Shown here: one piece after another, positions 1 to 5,639 of the stretch
Position numbering within the stretch: the first letter of the stretch is position 1
Layout: each line of letters begins with the position of its first letter
Origin: JBGFRR01 sp041695045
GTDB lineage: Bacteria; Bacteroidota; Ignavibacteria; UBA10030
DNA length: 6,415 nucleotides
Direction: 5' to 3'
NCBI GenBank assembly: GCA_041695045.1
Contig: JBGFRR010000024.1
Span: 1 to 6,415 of the forward strand
Notes under the pieces: model-generated
Databases searched by the model: none
The model's input: the letters and a program-made list of their open reading frames with translations, nothing else
What the model was told of the DNA's origin: nothing
Position numbers and translations under genes: made by a program

Positions 1-1
1 G

Positions 2-394
2 AATCTATCGGAGCCAACATTACCGGCTTTTCTCTTCACAGCGGCACTGGTTGTCGGAGCGCCTGCACTCTGCTTCTTCTACGTCGCCACGATTGTACGT
101 CTTTATCAACGCCAGACGTGGCGTAAGCGGTTGGCGCCTCTTGCTGCTGTTGGCAGAACTGCCGTCAGCAACTATCTGTATCAATCGGTTGTGTGCTCAG
201 TGATCTTTCTCAGCCACGGGTTTGGGCTGTATGGAAAAGTTGGGCCGGCTGCTGGACTAGCACTAACCATCCTGATTTTCGTTGTGCAGCTAGCCATTAG
301 CCAATGGTGGGTGAAGCGCTTTCGCTTTGGGCCGGTGGAATGGCTTTGGCGTTCACTGACCTATGGAAGAGTTCAACCGATGCGCCTAGCATAG
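2..394 (+). CDS. DUF418 (YeiB-like) membrane protein, C-terminal part
   Basis: This is the last 130 codons of a gene whose start lies outside the window; the frame is open from base 2 to the TAG at 392-394. The translation shows three hydrophobic stretches: a first at about residues 8-33, one in the NYLYQSVVCSVIFLSHGFGLY region, and one around ALTILIFVVQLAISQWWV. It ends in the signature tail FRFGPVEWLWRSLTYGR. The GRTAVSNYLYQS motif and this tail are typical of the DUF418 domain at the C-terminus of YeiB-like inner-membrane proteins. The family is poorly characterised and often proposed to be transport-related, so no substrate can be named. A TTG at 131 lies inside the conserved domain and is not the true start. 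The next gene begins 47 bases downstream on the same strand and is unrelated in function. The family call is firm; the function is unknown. Confidence 0.88.
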   Translation, partial: NLSEPTLPAFLFTAALVVGAPALCFFYVATIVRLYQRQTWRKRLAPLAAVGRTAVSNYLYQSVVCSVIFLSHGFGLYGKVGPAAGLALTILIFVVQLAISQWWVKRFRFGPVEWLWRSLTYGRVQPMRLA

Positions 395-427
395 GCGGCG
401 GCTGCGGAAATTTCGTATATTGAGCAC

Positions 428-433
428 GAGGTG
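428..433 (+). promoter_or_regulatory. Ribosome binding site of the MNT gene
   Basis: GAGGTG lies 8 bases before the ATG at 442, a normal Shine-Dalgarno position. It supports 442 as the start and independent translation from the DUF418 gene. Confidence 0.6.
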
Positions 434-441
434 CAAATCCT

Positions 442-771
442 ATGGGTACAGCAGAAATCAACCAACTGACTGATCAGATTGTCGACAAACTCCGTGCTCA
501 TTACCAGCCTGAGAAAATCATCCTCTTTGGTTCCTTTGCAGAGGGATCACCTCAATCCGACAGTGATATCGATCTTCTCATCATCAAGGAAACCGACGAG
601 CGATTCATCGATCGCTGGTCTACTGTTCGACGGATTCTTTCTGATTCATCCAGGAAAGTTGCCCTTGAGACACTTGTCCTGACACCGAAGGAGATATCCG
701 AGCGCCTTGCCCGCGGAGATCAATTCCTCGCTGAGATCCTCCAAAAAGGACGAGTCCTCTATGCGAGCTAA
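442..771 (+). CDS. Minimal nucleotidyltransferase (MNT) domain protein, MntA-like
   Basis: A 109-residue protein of the pol-beta-type minimal nucleotidyltransferase fold. It carries LFGSFAEGSPQSDSDIDLLI, which fits the family signature GSx10DxD: G30-S31, then D42 and D44 as the metal-binding carboxylates. The segment ALETLVLTPKE (73-83) matches the strand that supplies the third carboxylate; here it is E75, where many relatives have Asp. The length is normal for the stand-alone family. The start is supported by GAGGTG 8 bases upstream. The gene overlaps the following HEPN gene by 11 bases. In characterised MNT/HEPN modules the MNT protein is the antitoxin and transfers AMP from ATP onto a tyrosine of the HEPN toxin. 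That role is inferred here from domain and gene order. A family member with another nucleotide-transfer target cannot be excluded. Confidence 0.9.
   Translation: MGTAEINQLTDQIVDKLRAHYQPEKIILFGSFAEGSPQSDSDIDLLIIKETDERFIDRWSTVRRILSDSSRKVALETLVLTPKEISERLARGDQFLAEILQKGRVLYAS
746..750 (+). promoter_or_regulatory. Ribosome binding site of the HEPN gene, inside the MNT gene
   Basis: AAGGA lies 10 bases before the ATG at 761 and within the coding region of the MNT gene. It decides in favour of 761 over the in-frame upstream codon at 707, which would give an 18-residue extension lying entirely inside the MNT gene. Confidence 0.55.
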
Positions 772-1153
772 AGAGTCGCTGTACCCCGCCGATTGGCTGC
801 GCATTGCAGAGAAGGATTACGTACGTGTAGAGTACTTGCTCAAAGCTCACGATCCTGAAGCCGCTGGCTTTTATCTTCAACAGGCCATCGAAAAGTTCTT
901 GAAAGCTTTTTTGCTTTCAAAGGGCTGGCAACTGCAACGAATTCACGACCTCGAGCCATTGTTAAATGAAGCATTGGCTCACGATCCCTCATACGAACAA
1001 TATCGAAGCATCTTACAAAGGATCACTGGTTTCTACATGATCGAGCGATATCCTTTTGTTCTCGATACCTCCATCACGGAAGAGGATGTTCGCCAAGCGT
1101 TTTCTCAGACCACATCATTGGTCGATTCGATTCGTTCATCGTTCAAAGCCTGA
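761..1153 (+). CDS. HEPN domain protein (partner of the MNT gene)
   Basis: A 130-residue, mostly helical protein of the HEPN family (PF05168 type). Recognisable features are AEKD in the first helix (16-19), FYLQQAIEKFLKAFLL (37-52), the HDL turn after R60 (62-64) and ERYPF (95-99). The ATG at 761 overlaps the MNT stop codon region by 11 bases, so the two are almost certainly co-translated. In studied modules the HEPN protein is an RNase toxin with an Rx4-6H catalytic motif. No such motif is visible here: H62 has only R60 two residues before it, and no His follows R87 or R96 at the required spacing. This suggests a non-nucleolytic HEPN branch, a substrate-binding partner of the MNT enzyme, or a toxin using other residues. 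Family and pairing are firm; toxicity is not established. Confidence 0.88.
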   Translation: MRAKESLYPADWLRIAEKDYVRVEYLLKAHDPEAAGFYLQQAIEKFLKAFLLSKGWQLQRIHDLEPLLNEALAHDPSYEQYRSILQRITGFYMIERYPFVLDTSITEEDVRQAFSQTTSLVDSIRSSFKA

Positions 1154-1183
1154 CAACACGCCGCCGCCTTCGATGAGTTCTTT

Positions 1184-1642
1184 ATGTCCATCTCGGTCAT
1201 CGTTCCCGCCTACAATGAATGCGGTGGAATCTCCAACACACTGGAACATATCAACATTGCCAAGAACTATCTCCGTGGGCGAGACGGGACATCTGTGGAG
1301 ATTCTCGTCGTCGACAATGGGAGCACAGATCGAACTGGCGAAGTGGCCAAAGATTCAAACGCTCGCGTCATCCAGGAGACGGTCCGTAGTCCGCCTGAGG
1401 CGGACAGGCGGGCATCCCCGCCTGCCGTCAGCAAATCTACGAGGCAGGTGCCTTTGGCAGAGATAGCGCCCTTCGCCGCATCATTTTCGAGCGGCAAAAC
1501 AAACGGCGTCGTTGCTGCAGACGTTGTGCGAAATTGCACCTTCAAAGGATCAACTATGAATCATGTATTTCCTGCCGGTCCTGCGGATGCAGCCAGAACT
1601 TTGGCTTTCCAAGACTCACCCCAATCATTGCCAACAACCTGA
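1184..1642 (+). pseudogene. Family 2 glycosyltransferase, N-terminal fragment
   Basis: The first 65 residues are a clear GT-A fold start of glycosyltransferase family 2: ISVIVPAYNE (3-12), then VEILVVDNGSTDRTGEVA (38-55), where D44 is the nucleotide-sugar-binding Asp. Such enzymes transfer a sugar from a nucleotide donor and are usually well over 200 residues. Homology ends at about base 1378, just before a palindromic repeat at 1389-1424. Translation stays open through the repeat to the TGA at 1640-1642, but the 87-residue tail does not look like a glycosyltransferase, and the metal-binding DxD and the catalytic region are missing. I conclude that the gene was truncated by a rearrangement at the repeat and is inactive. 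The ATG at 1184 sits 30 bases after the HEPN stop, without a convincing Shine-Dalgarno sequence. Confidence 0.75.
1389..1424. repeat. Compound GC-rich palindromic repeat, copy 1
   Basis: Two adjacent perfect hairpins share one base. The first is GTCCGCC (1389-1395), loop TGA, GGCGGAC (1399-1405). The second is CAGGCGGG (1405-1412), loop CATC, CCCGCCTG (1417-1424). The core TCCGCCTGAGGCGGA (1390-1404) recurs with one change at 5877-5891, again followed by AGGCGGG. The element lies exactly between the recognisable glycosyltransferase fragment and unrelated sequence, and is much more GC-rich than its surroundings. It resembles dispersed palindromic elements of the REP or MITE kind, or a remnant of one. 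Confidence 0.8.
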
Positions 1643-1725
1643 TGTCCACAGCAATGTCATCCGCTTTGTTGGAACCGCATACCACATTACAGAACACAAA
1701 ACATTTGAAGAAGCCAACGAACTAA
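1399..1725 (+). pseudogene. Unrecognised Cys-rich (zinc-ribbon-like) coding remnant
   Basis: In the frame starting at 1399 there are 108 open codons up to the TAA at 1723-1725, with no ATG before 1648. The part from about 1426 to 1640 reads like protein: a basic helix-like stretch (GRDSALRRIIFERQNKRRR), then cysteines coded at 1516 and 1525 (C-x2-C), twelve residues, and a cluster at 1564, 1573, 1582 and 1588 (C-x2-C-x2-C-x-C). This could be a zinc ribbon or a degraded HNH-like metal site; I do not recognise the family. The 5' end is cut by the palindromic repeat. From about 1640 to 1740 the best-looking frame changes to the one reading RFVGTAYHITEHKTFEEANE. I read the region as the broken 5' part of the gene that continues into the RpoN-like/GIY-YIG segment, but this is inference. 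Confidence 0.35.
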
Positions 1726-1810
1726 TGCTCGCCATTGCTTACCAGACAAACTATCAGCAAGATCATTCTTGCAAAAGTACTCGAGATGCAGCTCAACGAG
1801 TATCTTGCTT
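1726..1810 (+). pseudogene. RpoN-like DNA-binding segment, 5' piece, out of frame with its 3' piece
   Basis: In this frame the sequence reads LLTRQTISKIILAKVLEMQLNEY, which resembles the helix that precedes the C-terminal (RpoN-box) DNA-binding domain of sigma-54. The matching continuation, LKDKDLQSLLARDGI, lies in the next frame from 1817. Bases 1801-1810 (TATCTTGCTT) are followed by TATC; dropping those ten bases joins the frames as NEYQLKDKDLQ, which fits the sigma-54 pattern much better. An approximately 10-bp partial duplication or insertion is therefore a simple explanation for the frame break. A stop at 1723-1725 closes this frame immediately upstream. Confidence 0.45.
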
Positions 1811-2281
1811 TATCAACTGAAAGACAAAGACCTCCAATCCCTTCTGGCTCGGGATGGTATTCATCTCTCGCTGCGGACGATCTGCAACTGCAGAAAACTG
1901 CTCAGCATTCCGTGCTATAAACAGCGCAGTTCTCATTACTATGGCAAGGATATGTGCTTCAGCGGCTATGTAAGACTTGCCAAAGGACAGTTTAGCCGGC
2001 TCCCTTCCGAAGCCGGAGTTTATGAGTTGAGCACAGTAGACAAGATTCAGTATGTAAGGAATCGCTGCGATGTTTTGTACATCGGCTCATCGAATAACAT
2101 TCGGAAGCGGGTGACAAACTACTCGGGCAGCAAGGCAAAGAACTTTCGGCTGAAAGTCTATGTCAACGGTTCCGACCTTTTCGTGCGCTACTTCCTGACC
2201 GAAAACTGTCGTCAGGTGGAAAAAGAACTTCTCAAACATTTCAAAAAACGTACGGCGAATTGCCGAAAGCAAACAGATTAG
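1769..2281 (+). CDS. GIY-YIG nuclease-domain protein with RpoN-like N-terminal piece, probably degraded
   Basis: The C-terminal 109 residues (from ATG 1952) form a GIY-YIG domain: GVYEL (22-26) as the GIY strand, VLYIGSSNNIRKRV (41-54) with Y43 and the catalytic-type Arg at R51/R53, and VEKELLKHFKK (89-99) with E90 or E92 as the likely metal-binding Glu. This family cuts DNA through one metal ion; members include UvrC, homing and restriction nucleases. Upstream in the same frame, LKDKDLQSLLARDGIHLSLRTICNCRKLLSIP (1817-1912) resembles the sigma-54 RpoN-box domain (pattern LSD..L..LL...GI.I.RRTVAKYR..L.IPS). TTG 1769 and ATG 1952 are possible starts, but neither has a good ribosome binding site, and coding-like sequence continues upstream in other frames. 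The likely history is a longer zinc-ribbon/HTH/GIY-YIG protein that has lost its frame. The GIY-YIG call is firm, the RpoN part moderate and present-day activity doubtful. Confidence 0.65.
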   Translation: MQKYSRCSSTSILLYQLKDKDLQSLLARDGIHLSLRTICNCRKLLSIPCYKQRSSHYYGKDMCFSGYVRLAKGQFSRLPSEAGVYELSTVDKIQYVRNRCDVLYIGSSNNIRKRVTNYSGSKAKNFRLKVYVNGSDLFVRYFLTENCRQVEKELLKHFKKRTANCRKQTD

Positions 2282-2285
2282 GAGG
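2280..2285 (+). promoter_or_regulatory. Ribosome binding site of the hybrid kinase, overlapping the upstream stop
   Basis: A perfect AGGAGG lies 7 bases before the ATG at 2293 and overlaps the TAG (2279-2281) of the GIY-YIG reading frame. It fixes the kinase start and implies translational coupling or co-transcription with the upstream gene. Confidence 0.8.
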
Positions 2286-2292
2286 ATAAACG

Positions 2293-5200
2293 ATGCATCT
2301 AAGATCGTTCACGGGATATCTGCCAAGAATAGTTTTTGCAGGAGAGAGATCGCTGGAGGCTGATGCTATGCCTGACGCACTTTTCATTGTTGATAAGAGC
2401 GGGAAAATCACGCACGCAAATGTCCAGGCCGAAAAACTCTTGGGCTACAGCCGGCAGGAGATGGTTGGTCAAAGCGTGGAAATGCTCGTCCCCGAGCAAC
2501 TCCGCAGCTTGCATGAGCAAGAGCGCGCTGCATATGTTGCCTCGCCCCGAATGCGACCGATGGGCAAGGGACTTGACCTCTTTGCACGGCGGAAGGACGG
2601 TACAATCTTCCCCGTTGACATTGCTCTTTCCCCGGTGGAGACCAAAGAAGGAATCGCCACCATCGCCGTCGTGCGTGATATGACTGAACATGCACGCCTC
2701 AAGCGATTTACGGAAGACATCGTCGCCACTGTTCCATCGGGTTTAGTTGCCATCGGTGAGAAATCGGAAGTTATTTCCGTCAACAGGAGTTTCTGTGAGC
2801 TCTTCGGGCTGACACGGGAACAGGTCGAGGGCAAACCTGTCGATGTGGTGCTTCGAACAATTGGGCTTTCGGAGGAATGCCGAGCTGTGGTCGCTCGGCG
2901 ACAACCGTTTCGCAATGTCGAGTGCGCGTGTTCCATTCCCGGAAAAGGCATTGCAACACTTCAACTGACACTCTCTAGAATACGTTTTGTAGAAGAAGCG
3001 TTACTGGTCATAGACGACATCACCGAGCGGAAGCGGGTGGAGGAAGAGATCCGCCGATCGCATCGGCAATATGAAGAACTGGTAAACTCGGTTGATGGGA
3101 TTGTCTGGGAGGCCGATGCGCGAACGTTCCAGTTTTCATTTGTCAGTCAACAAGCCGAACGAATTCTCGGTTATCCGGCCGAGCGGTGGATCACCGAGCC
3201 AACGTTCTGGAAAGATCGCATCCACCCGGAGGATCGGGAATGGGCGGTGTCGTTTTGTATCAAAGCCACCGTGGAAAAACGACCTCACCAATTCGAATAT
3301 CGGATGATTGCAGCCGACGGTCGCGCCGTATGGTTCCGCGACAATGTTGTGGTGGTTGTCCTCAACGATGGGCAACCGCAAGTGCTGCGAGGAATCATGG
3401 TGGAGATCACCGAGCGCAAACGAGCGGAGCAAGAACGGGAGGTGCTGTACGCGATAGGAGAAACAGTCAACACGACCGCGAGTCTTAACGAATTACTGCG
3501 GAGCATTTACTGGCACATCAAGAAGCTCATGGACGCGGAAAACTGTTACATCGCGCTCTATGATGCCGACACTGATATGCTCTCGTTTCCGTTGTTTGTT
3601 GACCAATTCGATCCAACGCCGGCACCGAGAACAAAGCGGAAAGGGTTGACGGAGTATGTGTTGAGAACCGGCAAACCGTTGCTGCTGACTCCTGAACTCT
3701 TTGATGAACTGGTCAGAGATGGTGAAGTCGAAATCATGGGGACTCCACCGAAATCGTGGCTCGGCGTCCCGCTGTTGGTTGAATCTCAACCGGTGGGTGT
3801 CCTCGTTGTTCAAAGTTATGAACCAGGCAGGCGGTACACGGAGCGAGAGAAAGAGATGCTGGTTGCGATAGGGAATCAGGCTGCCATAGCGATCAATCGC
3901 AAGCGGGCGGAGGAGACGCTGCAGCGCACCCTCTCCCTGCTGACCGCCACCCTGGAGTCAACGGCAGACGGCATCCTTGTTGTCAACACCGAAGGGAAGA
4001 TCGTCGGCTTCAATCACAAGTTTCTCGACCTGTGGCGCATTCCAGATTCCATCATCGCGTCGCGGGATGACAATCAGGCGTTGGCATTTGTCCTCGATCA
4101 ACTGAAGGATCCGGATGGCTTTTTGAAGAAAGTCCGCGAGCTGTATGCGCAGCCCGAAGCGGAGAGCTACGATACGTTGGAATTCAAGGATGGTCGCGTG
4201 TTCGAACGGTACTCCCACCCCCAATGGCTCGCCGGCAGAACCGTTGGGCGGGTTTGGAGTTTTCGGGATATTACCGAACGGCGGAAGCTCGAAGAGCAAT
4301 TCCGCCAGGCCCAGAAGATGGAAAGCATCGGCACACTCGCGGGAGGAATCGCCCACGATTTTAACAACATCCTGGGCATTATTCTGGGTCATGCTACTTC
4401 GCTCGAGCGTCCGAAAACAGATCCTAAGAAACTCTCACAAAGTATAGACGCCATTGCAAAGGCGACACAGCGCGGTATTTCGCTGGTCAAGCAACTTCTT
4501 ACGTTTGCCAGGAAAACGGAGGCAATCTTTCAGCCTGTCAGCATCAACGACATCATCGGGGAAATTACTAAACTTCTTGCAGAGACCTTCCCTAAGACCA
4601 TCACTATCTCTACTTCCCTTCAGCCTGAATTGCCTCTCATCACAGCCGATGACAGCCAAATTCATCAAGTGTTGACTAATCTTTGTATCAATGCACGCGA
4701 TGCGATGCCAAGAGGCGGAACGATCTCGATTTCAACCAACACCGTTGAAAGCGAGGTTGTAAGCGAACGATTTCCAAAAGCAACTGCCCGGCAATATGTT
4801 CAGATTGAAATAGCCGACACAGGACTCGGAATGGATGAAGCAACGCGGCAGCGAATCTTTGAGCCATTCTTCACCACAAAGGAGGTTGGCAAAGGCACTG
4901 GCTTAGGTCTTTCTGTAGTGTTTGGCATCATCGAAAATCACAACGGCTTCATTGATGTACGGAGCACACTCAGAGAAGGCACGGCTTTCACAGTCTACCT
5001 CCCCGTACTGGAACGTTATCCTGAAGTATCCCAGCCCATCAGACAAGCCGTTGAAAGTATACCCGGAGGGAGAGAGACTATTCTGTTAATCGAAGACGAA
5101 GAGATGCTCAGGGAATTGGTAAAGACCGTTCTTGTTTCTAAAGGCTACACAGTGTTAACAGCAAACGATGGTCTCTCAGGAGTGGAAACGTATCAGAGAC

Positions 5201-5442
5201 ATCAGAGCGAGATAGCCGTGGTTCTCACTGACCTGGGGCTTCCCATCGTTAGCGGTCAAGAAGTCTTCAGAAGGATTAGAGAAATCAACTCAGACGCAAA
5301 AATCATCCTGGCAAGCGGCTTTATCGAACCCGAGACGCAGTCTGAGATGTACAAAGCCGGATTAAAGGAGTTCATCCAGAAGCCATACCGCCACGACGAA
5401 GTTCTGCAAAAGGTTCGCGAGGTCATCGATATACAGAGGTAA
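2293..5442 (+). CDS. Soluble PAS/GAF hybrid sensor histidine kinase with C-terminal receiver domain
   Basis: A 1049-residue intact hybrid kinase. Domain order: PAS about 22-134, PAS 138-246, PAS of the PAS_3 type 257-375, GAF 383-536, PAS 548-662, HisKA with phospho-acceptor H688 in GGIAHDFNNILG, HATPase_c with N box N796/N800/D803, G1 box DTGLG at D842, F box FEPFFTTK 856-863 and G2 box GKGTGLGL 866-873, then REC about 929-1045 with acidic E934/D935, phospho-acceptor D980, S1008 and K1030. All catalytic residues are present. Several PAS modules end in the usual DITERK-type linker. There is no signal peptide or membrane segment, so it should sense cytoplasmic, diffusible or redox/ligand signals. 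Autophosphorylation at H688 and transfer to D980 are expected from the family; the HDFNN H box resembles CckA-like kinases. No phosphotransfer protein or response regulator follows, so the output partner lies elsewhere. The start at 2293 has a perfect Shine-Dalgarno sequence. Confidence 0.96.
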   Translation: MHLRSFTGYLPRIVFAGERSLEADAMPDALFIVDKSGKITHANVQAEKLLGYSRQEMVGQSVEMLVPEQLRSLHEQERAAYVASPRMRPMGKGLDLFARRKDGTIFPVDIALSPVETKEGIATIAVVRDMTEHARLKRFTEDIVATVPSGLVAIGEKSEVISVNRSFCELFGLTREQVEGKPVDVVLRTIGLSEECRAVVARRQPFRNVECACSIPGKGIATLQLTLSRIRFVEEALLVIDDITERKRVEEEIRRSHRQYEELVNSVDGIVWEADARTFQFSFVSQQAERILGYPAERWITEPTFWKDRIHPEDREWAVSFCIKATVEKRPHQFEYRMIAADGRAVWFRDNVVVVVLNDGQPQVLRGIMVEITERKRAEQEREVLYAIGETVNTTASLNELLRSIYWHIKKLMDAENCYIALYDADTDMLSFPLFVDQFDPTPAPRTKRKGLTEYVLRTGKPLLLTPELFDELVRDGEVEIMGTPPKSWLGVPLLVESQPVGVLVVQSYEPGRRYTEREKEMLVAIGNQAAIAINRKRAEETLQRTLSLLTATLESTADGILVVNTEGKIVGFNHKFLDLWRIPDSIIASRDDNQALAFVLDQLKDPDGFLKKVRELYAQPEAESYDTLEFKDGRVFERYSHPQWLAGRTVGRVWSFRDITERRKLEEQFRQAQKMESIGTLAGGIAHDFNNILGIILGHATSLERPKTDPKKLSQSIDAIAKATQRGISLVKQLLTFARKTEAIFQPVSINDIIGEITKLLAETFPKTITISTSLQPELPLITADDSQIHQVLTNLCINARDAMPRGGTISISTNTVESEVVSERFPKATARQYVQIEIADTGLGMDEATRQRIFEPFFTTKEVGKGTGLGLSVVFGIIENHNGFIDVRSTLREGTAFTVYLPVLERYPEVSQPIRQAVESIPGGRETILLIEDEEMLRELVKTVLVSKGYTVLTANDGLSGVETYQRHQSEIAVVLTDLGLPIVSGQEVFRRIREINSDAKIILASGFIEPETQSEMYKAGLKEFIQKPYRHDEVLQKVREVIDIQR

Positions 5443-5546
5443 AAGAAGGTGCAACTTCGCACAACAGAACCTATATTGAAAGAGAAAGGTAGGAAGACGC
5501 GCGGGAAGATGCGGTGAGCGGTACAATGGAAAACCTCCTCGTCGCA

Positions 5547-5616
5547 AGTTAAGTTGGGGAATCAATGTTCCCATTAACTAAGACGGGCTCGAAGCCCAAT
5601 GCCGGTATGTTCCGGC
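5547..5616 (+). ncRNA. Structured leader of the IS110 gene, possible bridge RNA
   Basis: Three consecutive stem-loops precede the transposase gene. The first pairs AGTTAA (5547-5552) with TTAACT (5574-5579), has an asymmetric internal bulge (GTTG opposite A), and continues with GGGAA (5557-5561) pairing TTCCC (5568-5572) around loop TCAATG. The second is GGGCT-CGA-AGCCC (5585-5597). The third is GCCGG-TATGTT-CCGGC (5601-5616). Recombinases of the IS110 group are known to be guided by a bridge RNA encoded in the non-coding left end, with internal loops that pair to donor and target DNA. Position and structure fit, but I cannot assign the two guide loops. The hairpins could instead regulate translation of the recombinase. 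Confidence 0.35.
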
Positions 5617-5625
5617 AACGCAAAC

Positions 5626-5633
5626 GAAGGAGG
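5626..5633 (+). promoter_or_regulatory. Ribosome binding site of the IS110 transposase
   Basis: GAAGGAGG lies 6 bases before the ATG at 5640. It decides for 5640 rather than the in-frame ATG at 5565, whose 25-residue extension would read through the hairpins and carries no recognisable domain. Confidence 0.75.
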
Positions 5634-5639
5634 TTTCCC

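Noticed and set aside
707..760. Upstream in-frame start for the HEPN gene
   Set aside because: It would add 18 residues lying inside the MNT gene with no homology; ATG 761 has a Shine-Dalgarno sequence and the typical overlapping arrangement.
1389..1424. CRISPR repeat or intrinsic terminator
   Set aside because: There is no array of regularly spaced copies and no T-run after either hairpin; it fits a dispersed palindromic element better.
2299..2951. Several minus-strand reading frames of 73-160 codons opposite the 5' part of the kinase gene
   Set aside because: They are antisense shadows of a strongly conserved kinase gene, with no recognisable domains and no ribosome binding sites.
5449..5462. 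Small inverted repeat GTGC/GCAC just after the kinase gene as a terminator
   Set aside because: The stem is only four pairs and no T-run follows.
5476..5527. Promoter formed by TTGAAA (5476-5481) and TACAAT (5522-5527)
   Set aside because: The 40-base gap between them is far from the usual 16-18, so they do not form one promoter; TACAAT alone is too weak to call.
5565..5639. Upstream ATG for the transposase
   Set aside because: It has no ribosome binding site, and the added residues are translated hairpins; the ATG at 5640 has a near-perfect GAAGGAGG at proper spacing.
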